The notes: generated by a model not told the origin, from the letters alone. Positions 24,223-32,860 are shown, counted from the stretch's first letter. The stretch is DNA of 40,340 nt from Pseudonocardia sp. (GCA_025869365.1 JAOZVV010000119.1:1-40340), one strand, 5' to 3'. Numbers and translations are program-made.

Positions 24223-24333
24223 ATGTGCGCGGGTGCGTGGGTGATGCGATGGCGGCGACACGGACGTTCCACCGCCTCCGCCCGCCGCCACGTCGACCTG
24301 CTCCGCGTCAGCAGCGCGCTCTGTCGCGCCTGA
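24223..24333 (+). CDS. Actinobacterial sulfur-type leader peptide
   Basis: A 36-codon frame encodes a basic peptide ending RRHVDLLRVSSALCRA. The HVDLLRVSSALCR end is the recurring signature of short leader peptides found before sulfur assimilation genes in actinobacteria, where translation over a Cys codon near the end is believed to sense cysteine supply. The Cys codon is the third codon from the stop, and another Cys is residue 2. ATG at 24223 has AGGA 11 bases upstream. ATG at 24244 is an alternative start. It lies between the riboswitch and the hairpin at 24349. Confidence 0.82.
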   Translation: MCAGAWVMRWRRHGRSTASARRHVDLLRVSSALCRA

Positions 24334-24348
24334 CGATCACCGGCTGAC

Positions 24349-24370
24349 CCGGACCGCCGACCCGGTCCGG
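24349..24370 (+). terminator. Hairpin after the leader peptide, possible attenuator
   Basis: CCGGACC (24349-24355) pairs perfectly with GGTCCGG (24364-24370) across an 8-base loop, 15 bases after the leader stop codon and about 80 bases before the GNAT start. Position fits an attenuation hairpin or antiterminator partner. No U-tract follows, so its action may be Rho-dependent or translational. Confidence 0.5.
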
Positions 24371-24450
24371 CCACGTCCCGCCCGGTCCCGTCGCGGTCTC
24401 CCCCGCCCCGGCGGCGTACCGGCGCGCCCACCACCGCTGGAGTCCCCACC

Positions 24451-25274
24451 GTGTCCCCCTCCGGGAGCCCGACGACGTCGCGGTCCGCACCCGAACCGTC
24501 GTCCGCCGCTCCGCCCCCGGCCGATCCGGCTCCGTCCGCGTACCGCCAGGACAACCTCGGGTTCCAGGCGCTCGGCACCAGCACCGCGCGGCGTTTCTCG
24601 GCCCTCACGCACATCTCGCCGAACGGCGCGGCCAGGTGCTCCGCCACCCGCGGGACATGTCCCCGTTCGTCAGCCGCCCGGACGGGCCGGACGACGCCGA
24701 CCGGCGCGATCTCGCGGACCTCTCCGGGCCGGGGGCGGTCGTCATGCTCTCCGGCCTCGCCGGGCCGCCGCCCGAGGGCTGGGAGATCGTGGCCGACGGG
24801 AGCGGCGTGCAGCTCGTCGACGCCGGGATCGCGCCCGCGCCGGACGCGGAGGCCGTGCGCCTGGGTCACCGGGACGTGCCCGAGATGCTCGCGCTGGTGG
24901 CCCGCACGAAGCCGGGCCCCTTCCTGCCCCGTACCGTCGATCTCGGCACCTATCTGGGCATCCGGCGCGGCGGCGAGCTCGTCGCGATGGCCGGCGAGCG
25001 CCTCCACCCGCCGGGGTGGACCGAGATCAGCGCGGTGTGCACGGACGCCGCTCACCGAGGGCAGGGCCTGGCGACCCGGCTCGTGCTCGCCGTCGCCGCC
25101 GGGATCCGGGATCGTGGGGAGGCGCCCTTCATGCACGCCTCCGCCACCAACACCAACGCCATCCGGCTCTACGAGTCCCTCGGCTTCCGGCTGCGGACCC
25201 ACACCCGCTTCCTGGGGGTCCGGGTCCCGGTCGACGCCCTCGCGGAGGGCCGAGAGCACCCCGTCACCACCTGA
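24451..25274 (+). pseudogene. GNAT acetyltransferase, apparently frameshifted
   Basis: From GTG 24451 (GGAG eight bases upstream) one frame has strongly GC-rich third positions and ends in DNLGFQALGTSTARRFSA...NGAAR. Near 24633 the coding signature moves to the -1 frame, which continues LRHPRDMSPFVS to the stop at 25274. FR47-like GNAT proteins run through a DNxxxxAL start, a GxAxRYPxDVxPF segment and then the acetyl-CoA domain seen here (VCTDAAHRGQGLATRLV and ATNTNAIRLYESLGF). One missing base around GCCAGGTGC would join the two parts. If read as it stands, only 212 residues from GTG 24636 could be made, with the N-terminal arm lost. A sequencing error and a true mutation are both possible. 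Confidence 0.72.
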
Positions 25275-25295
25275 ACTCCCGAGGGAGACACCACG

Positions 25296-26681
25296 ATGTC
25301 CGTGCACGACTCGCTGCTCGATCTGATCGGCGGCACCCCACTGGTCCGGCTGCGCCGCCTGACCGACGGCATCACCGCCCGGGTGCTGCTCAAGCTGGAG
25401 TACCTCAACCCCGGCGGATCGGTGAAGGACCGCGCGGCGGTGGCGATGGTCCTCGACGCCGAGCGGTCCGGGGCCCTGGCACCGGGCGGCACGATCGTCG
25501 AGGCCACGTCCGGGAACACCGGGATCGGGCTGGCCCAGGTCGCGGCGGTGCGGGGCTACCGGATCGTGGTCGTCGTCCCGGACACCATCGCGGTGGAGAA
25601 GACGGACATCCTGCGCGCCTACGGGGCGGACGTGGTCCGCACGAAGGCCGGCCTGCCCCGGGACCATCCGGACCACGTGTCCGAGCTGGCCGGACGGATC
25701 GCCGCGGAGACCCACGGCGGCTGGCTGGCCGACCAGTACGACAACGGCGCGAACCCGGCCGCCCACCGCGCCACCACCGGCCCGGAGATCTGGGCGGACA
25801 CCGGCGGGAGCGTCACCCACCTCGTCGCGAGCATCGGGACCGGGGGCACGATCACCGGGACCGGCGAGTACCTCACACAGGTCAGCGACGGGCGCGTGCA
25901 GGTGGTCGGCGCGGACCCCGTCACCTCGGTCTACAACGGCGGGGACGGCAGCCCGTTCTTCGTCGAGGCCGCGGGTCACTACCTGCACCCGGACACCCCG
26001 AAGGACGTCTGGCCGCTGTCCTACCACCCGGAGGTGGTGGACCACGTCGAGGCGGTGCCGGACCGCGAGTCCGTGACCACCGTCCGGCGCCTGGCCCGCG
26101 AGGAGGGCCTGCTCGTCGGCGGCTCGTCCGGGCTCGTCACGGCCGCGGCGCTGCGGGTGGCCCGTGGACTGGGACCCGAGCACACGGTCGTCGCGATCCT
26201 GCCGGACTCCGGCCGCGCCTACCTGTCGAAATACCACTCCCCGCAGTGGCTGCGGCGCTTCGGCTTCCTCGACGACGACCGTCCCGGCCTGCTCGGCGAC
26301 GCCGGGCTCGCCGGCCCCGTGCACACCGTCACCACCGAGACCTCGCTCGCGGACGCGGCGGCGCTGGCCGCCGGTGCCGCGCGGGGCCAGGCGATCGTCC
26401 CGGTCGTCCTCCCGCGGCGCGATCCCCGCTTCGCGACCGCGGTCTCGGAGATCCTGGGCGTGCTGCATCCGGCGTCCCTGGCGGCCGAGATCGCGCGGCA
26501 CGGTCCGCACACGCCCGTCGGCGGGATCGCCGGGCCGCCCCCGCTCGCGCTGGGAACCGGGGAGACGGTCGCGGAGGCCGCCGCGAGGCTCGACGACGAC
26601 CGCGCCGCGCACGCCGTCCTGGTCCGGGACGGCCGGCTGGCGGGCCTCGTCTCCCGGTCGGACCTCGCGCACCGGGGCTAG
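25296..26681 (+). CDS. cbs: Cystathionine beta-synthase (PLP-dependent, with C-terminal CBS region)
   Basis: A 461-residue enzyme. The PLP lysine is Lys44 in NPGGSVKDR. EATSGNTGIGLA binds the substrate carboxylate and GTGGTITGTGEYL binds the cofactor phosphate. The fold-II core ends near 330 and about 120 residues with CBS-domain character follow, matching the length of bacterial CBS rather than the ~310 of plain cysteine synthase. It joins serine and homocysteine to cystathionine, starting reverse transsulfuration. ATG has GGGAG upstream and lies 21 bases after the GNAT gene. Control by a SAM riboswitch fits, since the route drains methionine sulfur to cysteine. A cysteine synthase activity cannot be excluded. 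Confidence 0.9.
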   Translation: MSVHDSLLDLIGGTPLVRLRRLTDGITARVLLKLEYLNPGGSVKDRAAVAMVLDAERSGALAPGGTIVEATSGNTGIGLAQVAAVRGYRIVVVVPDTIAVEKTDILRAYGADVVRTKAGLPRDHPDHVSELAGRIAAETHGGWLADQYDNGANPAAHRATTGPEIWADTGGSVTHLVASIGTGGTITGTGEYLTQVSDGRVQVVGADPVTSVYNGGDGSPFFVEAAGHYLHPDTPKDVWPLSYHPEVVDHVEAVPDRESVTTVRRLAREEGLLVGGSSGLVTAAALRVARGLGPEHTVVAILPDSGRAYLSKYHSPQWLRRFGFLDDDRPGLLGDAGLAGPVHTVTTETSLADAAALAAGAARGQAIVPVVLPRRDPRFATAVSEILGVLHPASLAAEIARHGPHTPVGGIAGPPPLALGTGETVAEAAARLDDDRAAHAVLVRDGRLAGLVSRSDLAHRG

Positions 26682-26730
26682 CGGCACCGGCGAGGAACGC
26701 GGGCCTCGCGGCGGCCCGTCGGCGACGATC

Positions 26731-26759
26731 GACACAGAAGCCTGACCAGGTGGGATACT
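26731..26759 (+). promoter_or_regulatory. Promoter giving a leaderless transcript for the DUF2252 gene
   Basis: GACACA (26731-26736) and GATACT (26754-26759) are 17 bases apart. The expected start point seven bases beyond falls on or next to the A of the ATG at 26767, and no ribosome site precedes that ATG. Confidence 0.5.
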
Positions 26760-26766
26760 CCGGATC

Positions 26767-28539
26767 ATGACCTCTGTGACGGTCGACGGGGCCGCCCCGT
26801 CGCCGGACGGTGCGACGACGCGGTCCCCGCTCCTCCCGTTCCGCGCCCGGGACCTGCGCTCCCGCCGGGCCGAGGGCCGCGCGGCCCGCGGGCGCGCCCC
26901 CCGCCGGGGGTTCGGGTGGGGGGACACGGCCGGGCGTGACGCGCTGGCCGTCCTGCTGGCGCAGAACACGATCCGCGCCCAGGAGCTGCTGCCCGTCCGC
27001 AACGGCAGGATGGCGGCCACGCCGTGGACCTACTACCGCGGCGCCGCCGCCGTCATGGCGGCCGATCTCGGATCACGACCGCACAGCGGGCTCATCGTGC
27101 AGCTCTGCGGGGACGCCCACCTGCTCAACTTCGGGCTGTGGGCCACCCCGGAACGGAACCTGTCGTTCGACCTGCGGGACTTCGACGAGACGCTGCCCGG
27201 CCCGTTCGAGTGGGACGTCGCCCGGCTGGTGGCCAGCATCGTGGTCCTGGCCCGCACGTACGGGGTGTCCGCCGCCCGCGCGGAGGAGGCGGTCGCCGCC
27301 TGCCTGCGCACCTACCGGGAGCGGATGGCCGGCTACACCACCGCGGCGTGGCTGGACATCTGGTACGACCTGATCGCCGTCGACCGGTTCCTCGACGTCT
27401 TCACCGAACCCGACAAGATCCGGGCCGCGGCGCACATCGAGCGCAAGGCGCGCAAGCGGACCCACCACGGCGCCTTCCGCAGGTTCACCGAGCACCGCGA
27501 CGGGCATCTGCGGATCACCGAGGACCCGCCGGTCCGCGAACACCGCGACGACGGCCTCGCCGACGAGCTGTTCGCCACCTACCACGACTCCCTCCCGGAC
27601 GACCGGCGCCACCTGCTGGACCGCTTCACCCTCGTGGACACCGTCCGCCAGGTGGTCGGGGTCGGCAGCGTCGGGATGCGGGTGCACCTGCTCCTCCTGG
27701 AGGGCCGCGACCTCGCCGATCCGTTGTTCCTGCAGATCAAGCAGGCAGGCTCCTCGGTGTACGAGCCGTTCTGCGGGCCGAGCCGCTACGGCGATCACGG
27801 CCGCCGGGTCGTCGAGGGCAAGCGGCTGGTGCAGAGCGCCACGGACATCTTCGTCGGGTGGACCTCCGGGCGCGGCCACGACTACTACGTGCGCCAGTTC
27901 CGGGACATGAAGGTCATCGCCGACGGCGAGCTGATCGCCCCGCGGCTCGTGGAGTTCGCCACCGCCTGCGGCAAGGTGCTCGCCCGGTCCCACGCACGCA
28001 CCGGCGATCCCGTGGCGATCGCCGCCTACATCGGCAAGGGCCGGGCCTTCGACGAGGCCATGGGCGCCTTCGCGAACTCCTACGCCGACCGGACCGAGCG
28101 CGATCACCGGCAGCTGGTCGACGCGCTCGGGTCCGGACGGCTGCCGAGCGCCCCGGGTGGTGAGCGTGACCCGGCTCTGGGCCGGGATCCGGGCCCGGGC
28201 GGACCCCGGACGGGTCCGCGAGCACGTGGTCGACACCAACGACGGGATCATCGCCTCGGCGGGGATCGTCGAGGGGCTGATCGGCGCGGGGGCGAGCACC
28301 ACGATCCTGCACGTCGCCTCGCTGGCCGCGATGATCGGCGGCGGGCTCGCCATGGGCGGGATGCGCTACGCCGAAGCGGCCGACGAGCGCGACGCCCAGC
28401 AGGCGACGCTGGAGGCCGAGCGCCGGCGTCTCGACCTCACCCCGGCCGAGGAGGAGGTCGAGCTGGCCGAGCTGTACGAGGCCAAGGGCCTCTCGCCGCA
28501 GCTCGCCCGCGCCGTCGCCGCCGAGCTGAGCGCGCGTGA
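26767..28539 (+). CDS. DUF2252 protein whose stop codon is missing; reads into the next gene
   Basis: The first ~464 residues are a DUF2252 protein, related to kinase-fold phosphotransferases: LCGDAHLLNFGLW (113-125), FDLRDFDET (131-139), DPLFLQIKQAGSSVYE and the end AFANSYADRTERDHRQLVDALGSGRLPS. Function in this family is unknown. After about 28155 the frame continues 128 codons across the VIT gene with the Arg/Gly/Pro-rich translation of an antisense-like frame and loss of GC-rich third positions. A TGA at 28161-28163, which overlaps the VIT start as GTGA, would be the natural stop if one base had been lost near CCCCGGG (28151-28157). The true product is probably about 465 residues. Confidence 0.8.
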   Translation: MTSVTVDGAAPSPDGATTRSPLLPFRARDLRSRRAEGRAARGRAPRRGFGWGDTAGRDALAVLLAQNTIRAQELLPVRNGRMAATPWTYYRGAAAVMAADLGSRPHSGLIVQLCGDAHLLNFGLWATPERNLSFDLRDFDETLPGPFEWDVARLVASIVVLARTYGVSAARAEEAVAACLRTYRERMAGYTTAAWLDIWYDLIAVDRFLDVFTEPDKIRAAAHIERKARKRTHHGAFRRFTEHRDGHLRITEDPPVREHRDDGLADELFATYHDSLPDDRRHLLDRFTLVDTVRQVVGVGSVGMRVHLLLLEGRDLADPLFLQIKQAGSSVYEPFCGPSRYGDHGRRVVEGKRLVQSATDIFVGWTSGRGHDYYVRQFRDMKVIADGELIAPRLVEFATACGKVLARSHARTGDPVAIAAYIGKGRAFDEAMGAFANSYADRTERDHRQLVDALGSGRLPSAPGGERDPALGRDPGPGGPRTGPRARGRHQRRDHRLGGDRRGADRRGGEHHDPARRLAGRDDRRRARHGRDALRRSGRRARRPAGDAGGRAPASRPHPGRGGGRAGRAVRGQGPLAAARPRRRRRAERA

Positions 28540-28855
28540 CGCGCTGGCCGCGCACGCCGAGGCCGAGTACGGCATCTCCCTCCGCGAGCGCCCGGCCACC
28601 CCGTGGGTGACCGCGGTGACCGCGGGCCTGGCGTTCGTGCTCGGGGCGGGCGTCCCGCTGCTGGTGGTCCTGCTGGCCCCGCCGGCGTGGCGCGGCGCCG
28701 TGACGATCCTGGCTGTCGTCCTGGCGCTGTCCCTCACCGCGCTGGTGATCGCCGCCCTCGGCGGGACGAGGATCTCCCGCACGCTGTTCCGCACGGTCTC
28801 GATCGGCGTGGGCACGATGGTGCTGACCTATCTCGGGGGCTCGCTGTTCGGCTGA
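28157..28855 (+). CDS. VIT/CCC1-family membrane protein (probable Fe2+/Mn2+ transporter)
   Basis: A 232-residue protein of the VIT1/CCC1 family. VDTNDGIIASAGIVEGLIGAG (26-46, in two parts VDTNDGIIASAG and IVEGLIGAG) and MIGGGLAMGGMRYAEAADERD form the two metal-site helices. A charged linker with PAEEEVELAELYEAKGLS (96-113) is the metal-binding domain, and three hydrophobic helices end the protein (about 150-232). Members export or store Fe2+/Mn2+. GTG at 28157 or 28160 starts it, at the position where the DUF2252 gene should stop. The long overlap with that frame is probably an artefact of an indel. Confidence 0.9.
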   Translation: MVSVTRLWAGIRARADPGRVREHVVDTNDGIIASAGIVEGLIGAGASTTILHVASLAAMIGGGLAMGGMRYAEAADERDAQQATLEAERRRLDLTPAEEEVELAELYEAKGLSPQLARAVAAELSARDALAAHAEAEYGISLRERPATPWVTAVTAGLAFVLGAGVPLLVVLLAPPAWRGAVTILAVVLALSLTALVIAALGGTRISRTLFRTVSIGVGTMVLTYLGGSLFG

Positions 28856-28937
28856 GCCGGGTCTCCCTGATCGGGCCAGGACGCGGGAACGTCCCGGCCG
28901 ACGCCCACCCCTCCCGGAGGGCTGCCCCGCCCCGGCC

Positions 28938-28956
28938 CCCCGAGGATCCCTCGGGG
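28938..28956. terminator. Bidirectional terminator hairpin between convergent genes
   Basis: CCCCGAGG and CCTCGGGG are perfectly complementary 8-base arms with a 3-base loop, between the VIT stop (28855) and the stop of the leftward oxidoreductase (28973). Confidence 0.6.
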
Positions 28957-28972
28957 CACCGGCAGCGGAAGG

Positions 28973-29974
28973 TCAGCCGGTCGGGAGCCGGTCCGGCGTC
29001 GCGAGCGCCGGGAGCACCTCCTTCTCGACCAGCTCGAGGCTCTCCCAGGCGACGTCCGGGTCGATCCCGCCCTCGAGCGGGTTGAGCCGCAGCCCGCCGT
29101 TCGCCCGGATCATCTGCACGCACTCCTCCGGCGTCACGACCCGCGCGGCACCGGACGCCAGGAGCTCGTCCGGGTCCTCGACCTGCTTGAACGGCGTGAG
29201 GTCCTTGCGCCGGGCGTAGCCCGCGTACTCGTTGGCGTTGTGCAGGACGTGCCGGCCGACCTTCGCCCAGGCCGCCTCCGGGTCCCGGGCGACGTGCACG
29301 AACGACGCCTGGCGGAGCCCGTGGGTGGGTGCGGGCACCGGCTTCCCGAGGCGGGTCAGCTCCTCCGCGTAGACGTCCTGGAACAGCCCGGCCAGCGGCT
29401 CGAAGTCCACCCCCAGGACGGCGGCCCGGCGCGCCGCGCCCTCGGACGTGCCGGCGATCGCCAGCGGGGGTCCGCCGGGCTGGACCGGCCGGGGCAGCAC
29501 CCTGACCTGCTCACCCCGGAACTCGAACGGCTCCCCGGTCCAGGCCGCCCGCAGCGTCTCCACGATCTCGACCATCATCGACGGCCGTCTCTTCCAGTTC
29601 ACGCCGAAGGCGAGGAACTCCTCCTTGCGGTACCCCGCGCCGAGCGCGACGTAGAGCCGTCCGCCGGCCAGCTGATCGAGGACGGCCAGGTCCTCGGCGA
29701 GGTGGATCGGGTGCATCAGGGTGGCGAGGACGACGGAGAGCCGCAGCCGGATCCGCTCGGTCCGGGTGGCGATGCCGGCCGCCATGACGATCGGCGAGGG
29801 CAGGTATCCGTCGCTCGTGATGTGGTGCTCGCTGAGCATCACCTCGTCGAAGCCGACCCGGTCCGCCCAGGCGGACATCTCCACGGCAGCGGCGTAGAGC
29901 CGCGGGGCGGGCGTGCCCCAGTCCGGGGCACGCAGGTTGAACGCGACGGTCAGCGTCGGTGAGGACTGCGCCAT
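28973..29974 (-). CDS. LLM-class F420/flavin-dependent oxidoreductase
   Basis: A 333-residue luciferase-like TIM barrel: VMLSEHHITSDGYLPSP (about 47-63), TRTERIRLRLSVVLATLMHPIHLAED split over two strands (TERIRLRLSVVLATL and MHPIHLAED), AGGRLYVALGAGYRKEEF, and the end segment VTPEECVQMIRANGG. The EHH motif and the GAGYRKEEF loop are common in F420-dependent actinobacterial members. ATG at 29974 has AGGAG upstream, eight bases after the CoA-transferase stop, so it is the last gene of a three-gene set. It probably reduces or oxidises an intermediate of the CoA-thioester pathway. The cofactor is not certain. Confidence 0.9.
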   Translation of the reverse strand: MAQSSPTLTVAFNLRAPDWGTPAPRLYAAAVEMSAWADRVGFDEVMLSEHHITSDGYLPSPIVMAAGIATRTERIRLRLSVVLATLMHPIHLAEDLAVLDQLAGGRLYVALGAGYRKEEFLAFGVNWKRRPSMMVEIVETLRAAWTGEPFEFRGEQVRVLPRPVQPGGPPLAIAGTSEGAARRAAVLGVDFEPLAGLFQDVYAEELTRLGKPVPAPTHGLRQASFVHVARDPEAAWAKVGRHVLHNANEYAGYARRKDLTPFKQVEDPDELLASGAARVVTPEECVQMIRANGGLRLNPLEGGIDPDVAWESLELVEKEVLPALATPDRLPTG

Positions 29975-29982
29975 GGGGACTC

Positions 29983-31320
29983 CTACAGGTAGTGGTTGCC
30001 GATATGCCCGTCGCGGACCAGCTGCTCGTACTCCTCCGCGGAGACCCCGAGCACCTCCCGGTACACGTACGGGTTGTCCTGTCCGACGACGGGGGCCGCC
30101 CGCAGGATCTGCGGCGGCGTCTCGCCGAACGTGAAGTTCGCGCCGGGGTGGAAGTGCATCCCCGCCCGCTGGTGTTCCAGGAAGTGGAAGAACCCCCGCT
30201 CGTGCAGCTGCGGGTCCGATCCGGCGTCGGACTCGTCCATGACCGGGCCTGCGGGCACACCCGCGGCCTGCAGCGCGTGGAACGCCTCGAACTTGTCCTG
30301 CGTGCGGGTCCATGCGGCGATCGCGTCGTCGATCGCGTCGTGGGCGCGACGGCGCCCGGCGACGTCCGCGAACGCCGGATCCCGCAGCGCCTCCGGGTCC
30401 CCGACGGCCTCGCGGAACGCGGCCCACTCCTCGTCCGTCCGCACCGAGAGGGCGAGCCAGGCGTCCTCCCCCGTGCACGGGTAGACGCCCTGGGGGGCGA
30501 AGTCCGGCGAGCGGTTGCCCTCCCGGGCGGGGACGCGGTCGTTCATGACGGCGTCCATCACCAGGTCCCCGATGTGCACGATCATGTTCTCGACCTGGCT
30601 GACCTCCACCACGCAGCCCTCGCCGGTGCGGCGCCTGCGCAGCAACGCCATCATGAACGCGTTCGCCCCCGCGGGACCGCTCGACCCGTCCATGAAGATC
30701 GACCCGACCGTGGGCCCGTCCGGGTAGCCCTGGACCTCGAGGAAGCCGGCGAGCTCCTCGAAGTGCCAGCCGAAGCCCGTCGCGTTGGCGTCCGGGCCGG
30801 TGGAGCCCAGCGGGGGCATGCGCACGATGATCAGCCGGGGGTTGCGCCGGAGGAGCAGCTCGGGGGCGAGGCCGAGCCGCTCCAGCAGGCCCGCCGCGTT
30901 GTTCTCGACGAACCCGTCCGCGGTCTCGATCAGCCGCAGGAACAGCTCCTTGCCATCGGGGCGGGTGATGTCCATCGTCGCGTTGCGCTTGTTGCGCGAG
31001 TGGGAGTTGAACCAGCTCAGCCGGTTCCACGGGTCCTCACCCGGATCCGAGTCCGGGTAGTCCCGGCTCGCGGCGACCGCGCCGGCCTCGGTGCCGCGGG
31101 GCGGGTTGCGCGGGCCCCGGCTGGGCGTCGGGTAGTGCTGCAACGACTCGATCTTGATGACCTCGGCGCCCATGTCCGCCAGCAGCATGGTGGCGAACGC
31201 GCCCGCGAGGGCCGCCGTCATGTCGAGGATCCGCATGCCCTTCAGCGGTCCGAACTGCCCGATCCCGTCGGACGTCGTCGGCTCGTCCTGCACCCGTGAC
31301 TCGCTCGCGGGCTCGCTCAT
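29983..31320 (-). CDS. Type III (CaiB/BaiF) CoA-transferase, second gene of the pair
   Basis: The 445-residue protein has the family start GMRILDMTAALAGAFATMLLADMGAEVIKIE (in parts GMRILDMTAALAGA, FATMLLADMGAEVIKIE; about 28-58) and the RNKRNATMDITRPDGKELFLRL, LLLRRNPRLIIVRMPPLGSTGP and GEGCVVEVSQVENM segments. These enzymes move CoA between carboxylic acids through a glutamyl-aspartyl ping-pong. The start is longer than usual between the nucleotide-binding strand and NKR motif. It overlaps the preceding transferase gene by ATGA, so the two likely make a heteromer or act on successive acids. The acid acceptor is unknown. Confidence 0.9.
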   Translation of the reverse strand: MSEPASESRVQDEPTTSDGIGQFGPLKGMRILDMTAALAGAFATMLLADMGAEVIKIESLQHYPTPSRGPRNPPRGTEAGAVAASRDYPDSDPGEDPWNRLSWFNSHSRNKRNATMDITRPDGKELFLRLIETADGFVENNAAGLLERLGLAPELLLRRNPRLIIVRMPPLGSTGPDANATGFGWHFEELAGFLEVQGYPDGPTVGSIFMDGSSGPAGANAFMMALLRRRRTGEGCVVEVSQVENMIVHIGDLVMDAVMNDRVPAREGNRSPDFAPQGVYPCTGEDAWLALSVRTDEEWAAFREAVGDPEALRDPAFADVAGRRRAHDAIDDAIAAWTRTQDKFEAFHALQAAGVPAGPVMDESDAGSDPQLHERGFFHFLEHQRAGMHFHPGANFTFGETPPQILRAAPVVGQDNPYVYREVLGVSAEEYEQLVRDGHIGNHYL

Positions 31321-32570
31321 CGCACCGCACCCCGCTTCCGCAGCTCGGAGATCCGTTCCTCGTCCAGGCCCGCGGCCCGCAGCACCTCGTCGGTGTGCTC
31401 ACCGAGGCGCGGGGCGGGCGAGCGGAGCTCCCAGCCGCCGCCGTCGACCTTCACCGCGGCCCCGGTGTAGGGGACGGCGCCCATCGGCGAGTCCCCCTGC
31501 ACCCAGAACCCGCGGGCGACGAGATGCTCGTCGGTGAGCAGGGACCTCGGGTCGTTGACCACGACGACCGGCCATCCCGCGCGCTGCGCCTCGCGCATCG
31601 CCGCCCGGGCCTCCCGGGAGGCCGCCCAGGCCGCGATCGCGTCGTTGACCAGGCCCGGCTGTTCGATGACCACGCTCTCGCCGGACTCGGCGAACAGCGC
31701 CGAGAGCTGCTCGTCCCCCAGCACCCCGACCATCCGGGGCAGGTGGGTGGGCCACACGGCCCCGGTGGTGATCATCCGCCCGTCCTTGGTCGGATACCTG
31801 CCGCCGACGGCGATCCGGCCCGCGCCCACCTTCTGCTGGCGCTGGGTGACGTAGCCGGAGTACTGATAGGACAGCAGGTAGTACCGACGCCGGTCCAGGC
31901 TGCCGTTCTGCGTCTCGTAGGTCGCCACGTCGACGTGCTGGCCGACCCCGGTGCCGACGGCGTGCCAGAGGGCGCCGAGCGTGGCCGTCGCCGCCGTGGC
32001 GCCGCTCTGCATCTGCACGACGTTGCCGGCCATCTTGACCGGCTCGCGGTCCGGCACCCCGCTGGAGTTCATCGGCCCGCCCATCGCGAACGCCACGATC
32101 TCCGTCATCCGGTAGTCCCGGTAGGGCCCCGTCTGCCCGAACGGCGTCACCGAGGTGACCACGAGGCCGGGGTGCCCATCTCGCAGGGAGGCCGGATCGA
32201 GCCCCTCGGCGAGCGGCGCGCCCGGCCTCGAGGACTCGATCACGATGTCCGCCGACCCGACGAGCGCGCGGACGACGTCCGTCGCACCCGATACGGCGAA
32301 ATCGACGACGATTCCCTTCTTGTTGGTGTTGAGATGCAGGAATAGCCCACTTCGTTCGGGATCCGATTCGTCACCCGGGAAGGGACCCATCCGGCGTGTC
32401 TCGTCACCGTCCGGGGGCTCGACCTTCACCACGGACGCTCCGTGGTCCGCGAGGATCTTCGCGCAGAACGGACCGGCCACGCCCTGGCTCAGATCGACCA
32501 CCCGAACACCGTCGAGCGGCAACGCTGCCGCCGATCCGTTAGGTCTACTTGTCACTCGGTGATTGTCCAC
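31317..32570 (-). CDS. Type III (CaiB/BaiF) CoA-transferase, first gene of the pair
   Basis: This 417-residue protein has GVRVVDLSQGVAGPFCAKILADHGASVVKVEPP (parts GVRVVDLSQGVAG, PFCAKILADHGASVVKVE; about 21-53), NTNKKGIVVDF, VTSVTPFGQTGPYRDY and VGQHVDVATYETQNG, all standard for the family. It is the promoter-proximal gene of the set with the second transferase and the luciferase-like oxidoreductase. GTG at 32570 has no clear ribosome site, and GTG at 32555 is equally possible. The gene diverges from the GntR-type regulator, whose putative operator lies about 40 bases upstream, so it is a likely regulatory target. Confidence 0.9.
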   Translation of the reverse strand: MDNHRVTSRPNGSAAALPLDGVRVVDLSQGVAGPFCAKILADHGASVVKVEPPDGDETRRMGPFPGDESDPERSGLFLHLNTNKKGIVVDFAVSGATDVVRALVGSADIVIESSRPGAPLAEGLDPASLRDGHPGLVVTSVTPFGQTGPYRDYRMTEIVAFAMGGPMNSSGVPDREPVKMAGNVVQMQSGATAATATLGALWHAVGTGVGQHVDVATYETQNGSLDRRRYYLLSYQYSGYVTQRQQKVGAGRIAVGGRYPTKDGRMITTGAVWPTHLPRMVGVLGDEQLSALFAESGESVVIEQPGLVNDAIAAWAASREARAAMREAQRAGWPVVVVNDPRSLLTDEHLVARGFWVQGDSPMGAVPYTGAAVKVDGGGWELRSPAPRLGEHTDEVLRAAGLDEERISELRKRGAVR

Positions 32571-32594
32571 TCCAACTGCGAAGATGACCAGACC

Positions 32595-32623
32595 TTGACT
32601 GAAATAGTGTATCTAAATAGGCT
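32595..32623 (+). promoter_or_regulatory. Regulator promoter with operator-like AGTGTATCTA in the spacer
   Basis: TTGACT (32595-32600) and TAGGCT (32618-32623) are 17 bases apart, pointing toward the regulator gene. The spacer contains GAAATAGTGTATCTA (32601-32615), whose ten-base core AGTGTATCTA returns in inverse orientation at 34374-34383. The surrounding 60 bases are unusually AT-rich. On the minus strand the same element provides TAGATA, a possible -10 for the transferase genes. Nothing else was seen between 32624 and the regulator start except a TAGACT at 32816-32821. Confidence 0.6.
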
Positions 32624-32860
32624 CCTCGACCGGAGCCTCCGCACGCCATCGCGAGGCTCCACGGCCCCGCCCTCGCCGGCCCCGGCAGAGCACCGTCGGC
32701 GCCGCCGTCGGCCGCCCCGGACCGGGATCGGGGCCGACCGCGGGACGGCCCCGTTCCGCGCAATTCCCACTGGTCTTTCCGTGATGCTCCGCAGGTCCAC
32801 GAATTCTTCGCGGGTAGACTCGGTCGGCCAGCTCTCAGTCGTCGGGAAAGAGGTCGCCGT

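Noticed and set aside
23904-27020. A 1038-codon leftward frame opposite the sulfur operon and DUF2252 gene
   Set aside because: It is the high-GC antisense shadow of cystathionine beta-synthase and neighbours. It has no family motifs and low-complexity composition.
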